64,000 bases of DNA from Kingdonia uniflora (taxonomy: Eukaryota > Streptophyta > Magnoliopsida > Ranunculales > Circaeasteraceae). The DNA is taken from the NCBI GenBank assembly GCA_014058105.1, contig JACGCM010001594.1:186001-250000 (forward strand). The letters run 5' to 3'. A program made the translations under genes and the position numbers. The stretch's first letter is position 1. Every line of letters starts with the position of its first letter. Of this stretch, positions 1 to 11,290 are shown piece by piece. The notes under the pieces were generated by a model. It was given only the letters and a program-made list of their open reading frames with translations. It was not told the origin of the DNA and searched no databases.

Positions 1-386
1 CCCGCCTTCGGATGTATGAGTATCCTCAGGAGTTAGGCTAGTATTATCTATGCCATTACCAATGTTAGATGCTGGAGCTTATCGGCAGCGAGCAAGTTTT
101 TTCCTCACTTGTGCTTTAGACTTATTATCTTCAGGCTAAGAGGTTCGTTATGGCCCCCGGCTTCGGATGTATGAGTATCCTCAAGAGTTAGGCTAGTATT
201 ATCTATGCCCTTACCAATGTTGGATGTTGGAGCTTATCGGCAGCGAGCAAGTTTTTTCCTCACTCGTGCTTTAGGCTTGTTATCTTCAGGCTGTGAGGTT
301 CGTTATGGCCCCCGCCTTCGGATGTATGAGTATCATCAGAAGTTAGGCTAGTATTATATATGCCATTACCAATGTTGGATGTTGTT
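1..386 (-). repeat. 155-bp tandem array in the 3' region of element A
   Basis: About 2.5 copies of a 155-bp unit. The string cttcggatgtatgagtatc recurs at 6, 161 and 316, exactly 155 bases apart. Each unit contains gctagtattatctatgcc, nearly the core found in the arrays of B and C. The last copy breaks off near 386. It lies downstream of the integrase, in the expected place for the 3' untranslated region. From 387 to 577 I see nothing beyond unique transposon sequence. Confidence 0.9.
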
Positions 387-577
387 TACCTTTAGGGATC
401 GAGCTAGTATAAACTGTGTTTTTATCCTTGGGTGGAGATGGATGAAGTAGAACTGTATTACAGGGATTCTTGTGATAAAAAAGAGATTTCATTGATTGAA
501 AAGAGTTTGTACATACATTGGATGTGAAATCTCGAGGTGGATTGAATGTTCCTGAGCAACAGAGGAGCTTTTCAACG

Positions 578-1548
578 TCAATATAACGTCAATTTTCTTG
601 TATTCCATGGATTTGGAATTTTGTCACCAAATTCTGTCATGAGATAGTATGAACCCATACCAGTTCGACCTATGACCATGAAAGGACCCTCCCAGTTTTC
701 TACTAGTTTCCCAGCATATGGATCTTTTCTGTTATCTGAGATTTCTCGAAGGACCCAGTCGTTGATAGCGAACTCCCGAGTGCGAACTCATTTGTTGTAT
801 AAATTTGCCAGTGTTTGATGATATTGACCAAGATTTACGATAGCTCGATCTCGTGTTTCATCGATCCAATTGAGGTTGCAAGCCAATTCGAATACATTAT
901 ATTCTTCTGTGAGCTCGTGGTCCCTCACAGGATGGTGGTACTTTGTTGGAATGACTGCTTCAGTTCCATAGGCAAGTAGAAAAGGAGAGCATTGTGTTGA
1001 CTTCCGGGGCGTAGTTCAATAAGCCCATAAGACGTGAGGTAATTCACGTATCCAGTTGCCCTTCTTCTGTAACATAAGATACTTTTTGAGACCATCCACG
1101 ATGATCTTGTCTGTGATCTCTTCCTGTCTGTTTCCCTAGGGGTAGTACGGGTTTGATGGAGAATGGATTATATTGTGTTTGTTGAGAAAAGCTACGACCT
1201 TGGCTCCAACGAACTGAGGACCGTTATCGATACGGATCAAATGTGGACAGCCAAATCTTGTGATGATATACTGCCAAATGAAAGAAATGACCTCTTCTTC
1301 TCGAGTACTGCATAGAGGAACTGCTTCGACCCATTTAGTGAAGTAATCTGTGGCAACAAGGAGAAATTTCCTATTACCCGGAGTATTGGGGAATTCACCA
1401 GCCAGATCGAGTACCCATCGCTTGAACGGCCAGTACACCTTACTGGCATGGAGCTCGAGGGTAGGGTCCTGAATTTGATTCCCATGACGCTGACATGCGT
1501 CACATTTCCATGAGTATTCTTCAGCTTACTTCCGCATCCTTGGCCAGA
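578..1548 (-). pseudogene. Integrase of element A (zinc finger, DDE core, C-terminal domain)
   Basis: Joins retrotransposon cDNA to the host chromosome. Reading from 1548 down, the frames give CDACQRHG (second half of the H2C2 finger), then WPFKRWVLDLAGEFPN, LLVATDYFTKWVEAVPL (first Asp) and RIDNGPQFVGAKV (second Asp). An in-frame TAG follows YYP, then GNRQEEITDKIIVDGLK with the third acidic residue kept. The C-terminal part shows WVLREISDN and GKLVENWEGPF, and ends near NPWNTRKLTLY with TGA at 578-580. Few stops interrupt it, so it is among the better preserved domains here, but it is not functional. Confidence 0.85.
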
Positions 1549-2265
1549 TCACTCCTTGGGTAATAGCTCTGCTAGCAAGAGCTCGCCCTGCGGTATGGGA
1601 TCTGCAGATACCTTCATGTAGATCTCGGAGGTATGGACCAGTGATTGAATGTTTGTAGAGATTGCCGTTTGGTTGGACTGTGTGGCGGTTTGAATTTTTG
1701 ATGATGTGTCAGGACTGTTGTGGATCATCTGGTAGTGGCCCGTTGTATGAGTTATCCGGACCGAGATAAATAACGAATGGTTTCCTCCAATCATCTTCCG
1801 CCATCTCATCGCCCCCAATCTTAATCGCATATATTGTAGTACGATTAATACTGGGACTAGAAATAACTTCGATTTGAAGGTGTCTTGTGGATCCTCACAA
1901 TGAATCCTGGAAACGTTTGTACTATGTACCTTATGTGGCCCTAAGCTCTCGTGAATGGAAACCCTTGAGATTGTTGGTACTGTTTTGCGGTCTCTCAAGG
2001 CTGGTGGTGGTTGGTTGTTCTGTAATGCTTTTAGAGCTGTTTGAAAAGTTAACATCTGAGCTTCTTGTTTCATTGTCTCCAAAACTCGAGCTTGACGCTC
2101 TTGTTCTGACTCCTTCTCGCGGAGTTCTCGATCTTCTAATAGCTGGCGCTCGAGCTGACTCCATTTCTCGGCTTCGGCAATTAAGCTCGCCCAAAGCTCG
2201 GTAACCCGATCAGGTTCACTCGAGCTTTCAGGTTGAGCTCCCAAAGATTGACGTGTTTGAACCAT
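1549..2265 (-). pseudogene. Gag start fused in frame to pre-integrase pol by deletion (element A)
   Basis: An open frame of 238 codons starting at the ATG at 2263-2265, shortly downstream of the PBS. Residues 1-120 match the gag N-terminus of B and C in layout: MVQTRQ start, a charged Glu/Arg-rich helix with many ERE and LRE patterns, then QTALKALQN. From about residue 125 it matches the stretch before the integrase zinc finger in B (DTFKSKLF against DIFKSKSF, then LGAMRWR against LGEMGRR). The rest of gag, protease, RT and both RNase H domains are missing at this join near 1885-1895. The open frame is a product of the deletion, not a normal gene. Confidence 0.8.
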
Positions 2266-2329
2266 AATTGAATACTACTTGACTGATGAGTATCAATCGT
2301 GGCCCTTAAGTACATTGAAAAACCGTGCG

Positions 2330-2349
2330 TTCCCACAGACGGCGCCAAA
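2330..2349 (-). other. Primer-binding site of element A
   Basis: Next to the inner LTR edge the minus strand reads TTTGGCGCCGTCTGTGGGAA. After a short spacer, TGGCGCCGT matches the complement of a plant tRNA-Asp 3' end; the match falls off after nine or ten bases, so the tRNA assignment is tentative. The same site occurs in B and C. Confidence 0.7.
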
Positions 2350-2938
2350 TGTAGGGACCTGATTTTGCAAAGCTCGAAATAGCTTGAAATCGATCTTTAC
2401 ACCAAGAACTACTATGCCAAGAATTAAATAAGAGATAATACTTGACACAGGGGATTTAGCATGGAAAACCTGTGAATAGGTAAAAACCACGACCTCGAGT
2501 AGAGGATTTTGTGAAAGTAGTATTATTGCTTGAGAGAGTGAGAAAATTTAATTAGAAGAGTTAATCTAAGAAAAAATAGCTAGAGACCAGATAATTGTAT
2601 GTATAGAACTATTTGTTGACCATCCTGTTTCCTTAGGAGCTCGGCCTTTTTATAGACCCTGCTCTCAGCTTGACATCGTACTTGAAGCAGTTCTCCTGAA
2701 AGTAGGAGTCATGGGCAGTTGGGTGTGTAACTGCTAGCTCGTAGGAGACAGGTGTATGTTGACTTGTTCTGCTTACATCTGTTGTAGACGGCCCATGTTC
2801 TGCTTGAGTTCGTGGTCGATATGTAACTGTTGATGTGCCTATTTATACGTGAGTCTGGTACTGGAAAAGATCGAATCTTCCAGAGCTCGAGGCATAGATG
2901 AGATCGAATGTCCATAGCTCGAGGGATAAGTCCCTACA
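2350..2938 (-). repeat. 5' LTR of element A
   Basis: 589 bp bounded by TGTAGGGACC at the left edge and GTCCCTACA at the right edge, the terminal inverted pattern of this family. It holds a plausible TATA stretch (ctttttatagacc at about 2648-2660), placed as in the LTRs of B and C. The PBS lies just left of it, which makes it the 5' LTR of the minus-strand element. Confidence 0.85.
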
Positions 2939-3570
2939 AGTATGACCTTTGCCTTATCTTATGTCTGGTAAGGTCTTTTATATAAAAAAAGTTTTTATAT
3001 TTGTTCTAATCGTAAAAATGGGTTGAGTCAGTCAAACCAAGTGAATCTTGATTTAACTATAGTAATGTTGCAGACATATTAAAAGAGATGAAGACTAGTA
3101 TTACCTTTGCCTTATCTTATGCCTGATAGAGTCGTTGATATAAAATAAGTTTCTACATTTGTTTTAATCGCAGAGATTTAGTAGAGTCAGCCAAACCAAG
3201 TGTTATCCTTGATTTAACTGGTATAATGTCCCAAACAAGCTGAAGTAGATGAAGGCTAGTATTACCTATGCCTTATTTGATGTTAGGTAGAGTCTTTGAT
3301 ATAAAACAATTTTCTACATTTTTTTCAATCGCAGAGATTTAGTAGAGTCAACCAAACCAAGTGTTATCCTTGATTTAACTGGTATAATATCCCAAACAAG
3401 TTGAAGTAGATGAAGGCTAATATTACCTTTTCCTAATCTTATGTTTGGTAGAGTCTTTAATATAAAACAAGTTTCTACATTGATTTTAATCGCAGAGATT
3501 TAGTAGAGTCAGCCAAACCAAGTGTTATCCTTGATTTAATTGGTATAAGATCGATTGAAAGCTAGTATAT
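2939..3570 (-). repeat. Tandem array, about 160-bp unit, 3' region of element B
   Basis: Four units plus a partial fifth. The marker tattacctttgccttatctt (with variants) starts at 2941, 3099, 3260 and 3421, spacings of 158, 161 and 161. The units share gatttagtagagtcagccaa and tgatttaactggtata. The core ctagtattacctttgcc is also the core of C's 45-bp array and is close to A's. Confidence 0.9.
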
Positions 3571-4505
3571 ATTACATTGCACAATGGTGGTTTTCATATA
3601 GAAAAATTTTCCATTGTCTTAAATTCAAATAGACAAGTTTGCCATTGTCTCAAAGATAAAGAGGGGCTGAGAGTTATGGGAAAGAATGAGATCGACAGAC
3701 AAGATTTGTTCAACTCTCATACTTAGGGATAGTTTCAACAAAACTTGTAAAAGGGTAAGGGTACTTAAGTCTTATTGGCTTGAATACAAGGACTTTACCT
3801 CTCCCAACTCTTCATCTCTCCCAACTCTTCCAACACTTCATCTCCCATAAGGTACTCTCTCTCTCTTTTTCTCTTACTAAGCATCTAAGAGCATATCTCA
3901 CATTGGTTTTTTATTAGCTCCTCTAAGGCACAGCTTTTCATTGTGGTAGAATCTCCAAGAGAGAGAGCAAATTAAGGTTTGAATTTTATCAATATCTATA
4001 CCGGAATCCTTAATTACTTAAATGATTTTAAGTTTGAGTTTTCTTTGTACTTCAATTTGTAGTTGATTTCTTTAAATAATTTGACCTAATTTGGGCATGG
4101 ATTTGGGTGGTGGTGACATAATTCATCTGAGCTAATTTAGGCTCTCAAACAAATACTCAAAGTTTATCACTTTCAGTTGCATGTCTCCTTCTTCACTCCA
4201 TCGGCTGACGTATCATTTCCGTATCAACTCCTTTTTTTATCGATAACAATAGTAATCCCCCTCTCTCTCACTCTCTTTCTCTATATGCACTAACTTTGTA
4301 ATAAACCCAATTGCACAAACTACATTATAATGATATTACTACAATGTTTTTTTTTGTTTTTGTAGATTATTCTCATAGCTAATAACTTGCCAACGCCTAC
4401 GTAATACCAATTGAGAGATTGTAACAATTATTAATCCAATCTATCGAAAGGTGCTTTCTCCCTTGGTCTATGCTTTAGTATTCCTTAGATAAAATCAGAT
4501 GTAAC
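3571..4505. other. Unassigned AT-rich block inside element B
   Basis: About 935 bp matching no other part of the window. It replaces the C-terminal half of B's integrase and the start of its 3' region. It holds CT-rich runs (3858-3885 and 4261-4285), a direct repeat of ctctcccaactcttc near 3798-3830, and a poly-T run near 4345. I found no long ORF, terminal inverted repeat or target duplication. It could be a solo LTR of an unrelated element or filler DNA; I cannot decide. Confidence 0.4.
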
Positions 4506-5040
4506 TCTTCTTCTCTGATTCAACATAGTGGAACTGCTTGTGCTTATTTTGTAAAATAAACGGTAGCTACGAGTAGGTGACGGCAGTTACCTGGAGAATT
4601 AGGGAATTCTCCGACGAGATCAAGTGTCCATCTTTTGAATGGCCGGAACACTTTGCTTGCATTGAGTTTGAGTACAGGGGCGCGTATCATGTGTCCATGT
4701 CTTTGGCAAGCGTCGCATCTGCGTGAGTACTCCTCTACTTGCTTGCGCATGCCGGGCTAGAATATTCCTTATATAATAGCTCTTTTTGCTAGTGATCGAC
4801 CTGCGGCATGGGAGCCACAAGTCCCTTCAGGTAAGGCCCCATGACGGAAAGGTGGTATAGCATACCATTTGAATTTATGTAGCACTTCAAGTTGTTGATC
4901 AGCTGTCGGCGCCCTTTCCAATCAGTTGGAAGTGATCCGTTACAACTGTTGTCGATACCGAGGTAGTTAAGAAAGGTTTTCGCCAATCATCGTCTCCCCA
5001 TTTATCTCCCCCAGAGCTGATCGTGCATACAGAAATGCGA
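4506..5040 (-). pseudogene. Partial integrase of element B
   Basis: Minus-strand frames give the region before the zinc finger (LGEMG, then TFLNYLGID), the finger half MRKQVEEYSRRCDACQRHGH, and the start of the DDE core: FKRWTLDLVGEFPN, LLVATVYFTK (the first catalytic Asp of TDYF is now Val), a stop, then AVPLC and REEE. Homology ends at about 4506, before the second catalytic Asp. The core is therefore truncated as well as mutated. Confidence 0.8.
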
Positions 5041-5199
5041 TCATTGCTGGGGGTTGAAATGATTTTGATTTAAAGATATCGAGCTTCTGTACCCAAGACC
5101 CCGGGTAGATATGCCAAGGAATCAGCGTGTCTGTTTTTACCTCAAGGAAGATAATTGAGATTTTTTTTCACGAACTTGCTCATCCTATCTGTAACGAGG

Positions 5200-5560
5200 G
5201 CTGCGTATTTGATCATCTTTCCATTCTTCTTATATTGCTCAGACTAATGGTGCACGATGAGTAGGGAATCTGTGTAGACTGAGAGTTTGGGGACAACGAG
5301 GTCAAGAGTGAGGTCGAGTCCATGAATGAGAGCTTCGTATTCGGTTACATTATTTGACACCTCAAAATCCAAGCAGATTGATTTCTTAATTCAATCATTA
5401 GAAGGGGTAATCAATACGATTTTGATTCTTGACCCTGTGGGTCTTGTTGATCCATCCGTAAGAAGTCTTCACCCTTATGTTATAATCCATTCAGCTCATT
5501 CGTCAAATGGTTTGGGGATGGATCTTCAAAAGTTTCTTCTGTAAGGTCAGGGTCGTGCTA
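5200..5560 (-). pseudogene. Archaeal-type second RNase H (aRNH) of element B
   Basis: Between the standard RNase H and the integrase the minus strand reads TDGSTRPTGS, then NNVTEYEALIHGLDLTLDL, then PKLSVYTDSLLIVHH. This is the D..GS, E, D..L pattern of the extra RNase H reported in the plant Tat lineage. Two stops interrupt the frame. The same domain is present in C and E and absent from D. Confidence 0.75.
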
Positions 5561-5699
5561 TTCCCACTCGAGATATTTCACTGGAAAATTTGTGAGAAAA
5601 TCGGCAAAGGCCTGACCCTTCTTGGAATAACAATGTTCGAACTTGATATCATGTTCTCCCAAACTAATTGACCATTTTTATACTCTCCTTGATTTTTCT

Positions 5700-5995
5700 T
5701 TCTTAGATAGAACTTCCCGAAATGGGTAGTTCATCATGACTTTGACATAATGAGCTTGGAAGTAGTGTTTGAGTTTTTGTGAAGTCTAAACAAGAGAGTG
5801 AGAAGATGTTTCTCAATTTTAAAGTACCTCGTTTCCGCTGGAGTAAGGGTTTTGCTGATGAAGAAGACTGGTTTCTTGATTTTCCCTTTAAGGCAAATGA
5901 GAACCAAGCTGAGTAAAGTATATGTGATTGCTAGGTAGATAATCAGTTCCTCATTATCTACTAGGGTGTTCATTATGGGAGACCTCCCCAAATAG
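5700..5995 (-). pseudogene. Ribonuclease H domain of element B
   Basis: Frame from 5991 down: NEELIIYLAITYTLLSLVLI, then IKKPVFFISKTLTPAETRY and KIEKHLLTLLFRLHK. This is the N-terminal two thirds of a Ty3/gypsy RNase H (kPVyfiSKtL..aETRYs.iEk). It removes RNA from the RNA:DNA hybrid. The end is frameshifted near 5740. Confidence 0.8.
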
Positions 5996-6189
5996 GTTTT
6001 AAGATCCTAAAAAGCTGCATCGTATTCTGGTATCCATGTGACCTCTGTATTTGGCTAAACTTTTCCTCATTTAATACAGCTACGGAGTAATAGGAATAGT
6101 CAACGACAGCGGTCTAAAGATTTAGAAGCAAAACGGTTGATAGAGGTAATCTAGCCAGTAAATTTTTGAACATCTTTCGTTGATGCTGG

Positions 6190-6990
6190 AGAAGGCATGT
6201 TGAGGAGAGCCCGAATCTGATTTAGATCAGCCTCAATCCCCTTCATGTTGATGAGGTGGCCTAGAAATTGTCCAAAATTTACCCCAAATTTGATACTTAT
6301 CAGGGTTGAGACGCATTCTGTAAGAATGAAGAATGTTGAATATAGTGTTGAGATCTAAGATATGATTGGCTGACTGTACGCTCTTGCACAAGAGATCGTC
6401 GATGTAGACTTCAATGACTTTCCCTATTTGTGTTTTGAACATAGTAGTCATTAACCGTTGATATGTGGTTCCCGCATTTTTGAGTCCAAAGGGCATAACT
6501 TTGCTGTAATAAATGCCTCTTTCAGTGATGAAAGTTATATTTTCCTAATCATCTTCCAAAAGTTGAATCTTATTGTATCTCGAAGCAGCATCCATCATAG
6601 ATAAGAGGTCACGGCCTACTGTGGAATCGAGGATATGATGAATGTCGGGAAGATGGAAACTATCCTTTGAAGTTTGTTTGTTTAGATCGGCAAAATTTAT
6701 GCAAATTCAGACTTTTCCATTCTTGTTTGGAACCACAATAATATTAGATATCCAATCTAGATATTTGGCTTGTCGAATGAATCTCACTTTGATCAATTTC
6801 TCGATCTTAGTGTTAACTTCATCTCAAAAATGAGGTGATAGTCATCGTTGTTTCTGCTTGAGCGTTGTGGCGTTGATGTTGATGGGCAATTTGTGACATG
6901 CCTTGGCTGGATCGACACCTGGCATTTCCTCAAAAAACCACGCAAAAACGTTTTAATTTAGCTGGAAGAACTGAATGAGAGCATCTTTTT
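6190..6990 (-). pseudogene. Reverse transcriptase of element B
   Basis: In order on the minus strand: the entry region PGVDPAKACHKLPI, LIKVRFIRQAKYLDWISNI, VVPNKNGKV, DLNKQTSKDSFHLPDI, MMDAASRYN, ITERGIYYSKVMPFGLKNA, TTYQRLMTTMFK, then EVYIDDLLCKS with the catalytic YIDD intact at about 6393-6411, then MRLNPDKYQ. Stops occur at several sites. All motifs are those of a plant Tat-type Ty3/gypsy polymerase. Confidence 0.85.
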
Positions 6991-6999
6991 CATACTAAA

Positions 7000-7690
7000 C
7001 CATCTTAGTACCGATGAAAGTACCTTTACTAGGTCCATCAATATTGATTTATTCAGTGGGCTCCTCCATGGAAGGTTAATCGTTGAGGTGATCAGCTTCC
7101 TGAAATTGTTATGCAACAAATCTGTCAGAAGTATCTAGGATAGCAGAAACGGTATTTTCATAAGCTAGATAGAGCTTCTGACTACCCCTAATCTCATAAA
7201 TACCATTATTGTGTTTGAATTGGAGTGTCGGATGATAGGCAGAAGCGATTGCTTCCATGTTGTAAATCTAGTAGCGGCCCATAATCCCGATATAACTAGA
7301 TTTAGTATTGATAATATATAAGACGACATCGATGGTGGCTGGTCCGCCAATAATAGGTAAGATGATCTTGCCTACTCATTCTTCTCTTGAACCATTTAAC
7401 CCACTAATATCGGTGTCGCTCTGAATAACTTGGTCGGCCAATCCCATTTGGTCGATAGTACTCTGAAATAGAATCTCAATACTACTTCCAGTATCGATCA
7501 TCATTATTTGCATGACAAACTTCTTCATTTTGAGTATTATTACTAACGCATCATGATGTGAAAATTTGGCATGGCTATTATCGCAATCTTCGAAAGAAAT
7601 CCTAAGTCAGCGATTGTTCGACTCAGGAAGAAGCTTGGCTTCTTTGTCTTGAGGTGTGAGATCGCAACATTCTGATAGTATTCTTCGCTT
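7000..7690 (-). pseudogene. Aspartic protease and linker of element B
   Basis: The active-site motif MIDTGSSIEILFQ is read at about 7475-7500 on the minus strand, followed by STIDQMGLADQVIQSD, VGKIILPIIGGPATIDVV, SSYIGIMGRYWIYNMEAIAS (the G.lGR.w motif) and LQFKHNNGIYEIRGSQ. It would cleave the Gag-Pol precursor. DTG is intact, but stops interrupt the surrounding frame. Confidence 0.8.
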
Positions 7691-9363
7691 AGATCTATTA
7701 GAATTAGTGATATAGTTGATTTTGATCATGTTGTTGTGGTGCATATGGTAATGATCATTGACCTGAACAACTTCAACTGCTTCTTATAGTTGCCATCTAT
7801 GTATAATTCCAGGTCGACAATATATTCGAACATCCGTTTCTCTTTAAAAATATACTTGAGCAATCTCTATAAAGCATAGCAACTATCAGTAGAATGGTGG
7901 TTTACCTTATGATACAGGCAGTATGGCCGAGTATCGATTGGTTCCAGGGGTTGAGTGACGCGGTAGAGCTTATCCTTTAAGAGTTATGGAAAAATTATGG
8001 AGATTCGAACGTTTATCTTTGGGAGGATGGGTTTGTTTGGCAGACTGCCTTTCCGAGGGTAGCCAGTGTTGCCCTTGGTGCACTTCTGATCTCCCTGTTC
8101 CTCCTTTGGTTAAGCGCTTCGATATGTAGATAAACCTTTGGTAGTGAGGACCGATTTAGTAGATTTATGTCGCTCAAACATCATCCTCTCCAGGTCGACG
8201 TAACTATTGACCTTGGTGATCATATCCTTTAAGGTTGCAGGTTTGTTGAGGAAGAGATGCTTTTTACCTTGCAATTGAGCTGAAGCGCGTTAGTGAAAGC
8301 AGTAACAGCTATTTACTGATCTAGGTTATCCACTTTATGCTCGAACTCTTAAAACTTCTTCGCAAAAGCCTCGAGCTTCTCTCCGTGTGATTGTTTGAAA
8401 CTGATAAGAGAATATAAATTCTTATCTTTGTCCCTGTTGGAGCATATGTCTTAATGAACTATTTCCGCAGCTGGTCAAATGTATAAATGGAGTCCTCAGG
8501 GAGATAGTGGAACAATCAGAGTGATTCCTCCTACATACTTATGGTGAACAGACGGTAGAGGATGTGGTTGAGATTGGAATACAACCCTAATGAATCACGG
8601 TATTGTTGAATGATATCCATCAGGTCGGTACCTTTGTATTTACAAATTTTTGAGTATGGAAGCCTTTCGGTATTTCCATATCGAATAGTTCTTTGGCAAT
8701 CGGATTTCCTTGTAATTGTTTGATGTCACCGGTAGTACCCAGAACTTGTTCTTCAATCAACTCCTTAATATGTTGGTCCATATTCTCATTTGTGATATAA
8801 TGACGTGTTGGTTGAATCGCTGGACGAGCAGGCTGTGGATGATGAGTACCAGTACTTTTACTCAAACGATCTCGTGCTGGAACTTGATGTTGAGGTTGTT
8901 GTTCTTCCTCCTGACAGATGGTAATTTGGTGACCTCGGTAGGCTTCAGATTAAACTTCACCACTCAAATGAAAGGAAGGTTGTGGTTCATGCTGAATATT
9001 CATTGAAATAGCTTTACTGGCAACTCCTCGAGGTCCTAATGTTTCCCTTGTAGAAACACGGGAGGTCTCTGGCAACTAATTGTGACCTCATGTTGGAAGA
9101 GCCTACTGAGTATTTTGTAGAGCCTCTAGAGCAGTCTGTATTATTGTTATCTGGTCTTCATGTCCTTTGAGCACTGTCAAACGAGCTTATTATTTTGTGT
9201 CGAGCTCCTTCTCGCGGGGCTCTCGATCCTTAATTAACTGAAGTTCAAGCTCGGTGTATTTCTCTGTTCCAGCATTGAGATTCACATGTAGTTCTGTAAG
9301 TTATTCCGACTCCACTGAAACATCGAGCTGAATGCCTGTAGCCGGTCGTCTGGAAGTAACCAT
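7691..9363 (-). pseudogene. Gag of element B
   Basis: Starts with ATG at 9361-9363 (MVTSRRPATG). An N-terminal charged helix and a QTALEALQN segment are followed by the conserved block at 8865-8620 (NENMDQHIKELIEEQ, then AKELFDMEIPKGFHTQKF), the retrotransposon gag region (YSNLNHILYRLF, LPEDSIYTFDQLRKEFIK, LNKPATLKDMITKVNSYVDL) and a zinc-finger-like PYCLYHKVNHHSTDSCYALQ near 7870-7925. Forms the particle shell in this family. Many stops and frame changes. B and C align through the whole protein. Confidence 0.8.
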
Positions 9364-9416
9364 GATTGAAAATTGTAGTGAAAGAATTCCTTAAGATATT
9401 GCCAAAATTCAAATCT

Positions 9417-9436
9417 TTCACACAGACGGCGCCAAA
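9417..9436 (-). other. Primer-binding site of element B
   Basis: Minus strand TTTGGCGCCGTCTGTGTGAA directly beside the LTR edge. It has the same TGGCGCCGT start as in A and C, consistent with tRNA-Asp priming. Confidence 0.7.
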
Positions 9437-10060
9437 TGTAATGGCCAAATACCGTAAGCTAAAAATGGCTTAGAATTCACTATCACGCCAATGAACCTGC
9501 GATAATATTCTAATAGATAGCAAGAAATGACACAGGTTAGTTTAGCGTGGAAAACCTCTGAAGAGGTAAAAAAAAACCATGACCTCGAGTGGAGAATTTT
9601 TGTAAAAGTATCTTTATTGCTTGAGGCGGATATCTTATTACAAGTGATCTTTAGATTTAGAAATGCTTGAACCTTGTAACTGAGAAGTTTAAATGTTTAG
9701 GAGAATCTAGAAAAAATAGTTTTCTTATTGATTTCTCGTATAATTTTTTGGTCCCTGTCTATTCTGGAACTTCTTCTTTATCTAAGCCTTCTCCACAGTT
9801 CTTCATCGTGCTGGAGCACGTTCTCCAAACAATGTGGTTAGTGGCGGTTGACTGAGTAACTAACGAATTCGTGAAAAATAGGTGTCCTTGACTGGTTAAG
9901 GTTTTTCGGTTTGAGTTCGACCCATGTTCTTCACCAGTTCGTGGAGTAGGTTAAAATGTTGATTGGAGAAGTCATGTTAAAAATGGGCAAGTCTGAGATG
10001 AAGGTAATTCAAACTAGCAATAGCTTAATTATAGGCAAGATCGAGGGATAGGTCCCTACA
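9437..10060 (-). repeat. 5' LTR of element B
   Basis: 624 bp, left edge TGTAATGGCC, right edge GGTCCCTACA, bounded on the left by the PBS. Internal landmarks shared with C's LTRs include gacacaggt followed by tagcatggaaa, and the gacctcgagt and ggtccctaca strings. The partner LTR is not in the window. Confidence 0.85.
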
Positions 10061-11290
10061 ATGGTGACATAAGGCATTGTGTTGGGTCACATCATCTCCA
10101 ATAAATGGATAGAGATTGATAGAGATAAGATCGACACCATTTCCACACTACCACCACCAAAAGCGATGAGAGATATCTAATCATTCTTAGGCCATGCTAG
10201 ATTCTATTGGCAAATTTTTTAAGACTAAAGTAAAATCACTTGACCCTGGTGTCACTTAATAGCTAAGGACACGAAATTCATATTCGATGAACCTTACAAG
10301 GAAACCTTTGAGAAGCTCATGTGTAATGCCTTTTGAACTCATGTGTAATGCCTCTGATTATGTAGTATGGTTGTTTAAGGACAGAGAGAAGATGGAAAGG
10401 CACATGTCATCTACTATGTCATTCTTACGCTGGATGCAACATAACAAAAATATACTACCACTGAGAAAAAACTATTAGTCGTTGTGTTTACACTAGATTT
10501 TTTTACCTATACCTACTAGGATCCAAAATCATAATATTTACGGACCATTCGGCTTTAAAATATTTGTTATGAAGGAAAGACCCGTCTGATTTGCTTGGTT
10601 TTGTTACTACAAGAATTTTACATTGAAATTTGAGACAAGAAGGGAGTTGAAAACATTACAGCTGACCACCTGTCTAGACTACTAGGTGATCCACCAAAAA
10701 AATTCCCTTCTATCATAAAGACTTTCCATGATAAACAACTAATGTTTATCACCATTCGTCACTGGTACAATGACATTGCAAACTATCTAGTCAAAAAAGG
10801 AATGCCTCGCCATTAGTCTCTCTAAGCCATGGGAAATTTCCTCTAGGATATCAAAGAATTTTTGTTGGTTGAACCATATCTTTACAAGATAGGATCTGAC
10901 TAAATTATTAGAAGATGTATCCCTGACGGAAATATTTGTAAAATAATAGAGTATTATCACTTTGAGTCCAGTAGATGGTTCATTAGTGTAAAAAGTGTTG
11001 CTGCCAAGGTACACTAAAATGGACTATATTAGCCCACCGTACACCAAAATGCTTACTCCTACTACATGAACTGTCTGGCGTGTTAAATTCTATGGATAAG
11101 TTTTCAACGACTTGTGACACCATATGATTCTATCAATATAGAAATCTTTGAAGTCTGGATTATAGGGTTTATAGGGCCATTCCCTATTTCATATTTAAAT
11201 TCGCTTGCCTTGATAGCTGCTAACTAGAATCCAAATGGTCCCAAGCCATTGCATAACCATCTCAACAACCAATATTCATAATATAGTTTC
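10061..11290 (+). pseudogene. Athila-like Ty3/gypsy pol fragment
   Basis: Plus-strand frames give the RT C-terminus GIVLGHIISNKWIEIDRDKI, STLPPPKAMRDI, SFLGHARFYWQIF, an RNase H part (FELMCNASDYVVW; later ADHLSRLLG degraded), the region before integrase, and the integrase opening FEVWIIGFIGPFPISYLNS near 11140-11200. It resembles element F's pol in order and wording. It starts exactly at B's LTR edge, so B most likely inserted into this copy; its upstream part would lie left of B, outside the window. A 16-base direct repeat (ctcatgtgtaatgcct) sits at 10317-10350. Confidence 0.7.

Larger units (their letters stand above)
1..2938 (-). mobile_element. Element A: Tat-type Ty3/gypsy, 3' end outside window
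   Basis: Read on the minus strand the order is 5' LTR (2938 to 2350), PBS, gag start, integrase, then a tandem array. The 3' LTR is left of the window. RT, protease and RNase H are missing through one internal deletion, so the copy cannot move by itself. LTR and gag start resemble those of B and C, so the three are one family. The right LTR edge abuts B's tandem array with no polypurine tract, which suggests A inserted into B's 3' untranslated region; the TSD cannot be tested because A's other end is not present. Confidence 0.8.
2939..10060 (-). mobile_element. Element B: Tat-type Ty3/gypsy, 3' LTR not in window
   Basis: On the minus strand: 5' LTR (10060 to 9437), PBS, gag, protease, RT, RNase H, archaeal-type RNase H, partial integrase, then tandem repeats that run into element A. 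All domains are broken by stops and frameshifts. The integrase stops near 4506 and is followed by unassigned DNA to 3571. The antisense genes seen in C, D and E, if once present, would lie beyond A and outside the window. Confidence 0.8.

Noticed and set aside
1..386. Regular repeats considered as a CRISPR array (also at 2939-3570, 18553-19225, 34082-34345)
   Set aside because: Units are contiguous tandem copies without unique spacers, and lie in the 3' region of plant retrotransposons.
2350..2938. LTR considered as the 3' LTR of element B
   Set aside because: No polypurine tract lies on its right side, and a PBS lies on its left, so it is the 5' LTR of A.
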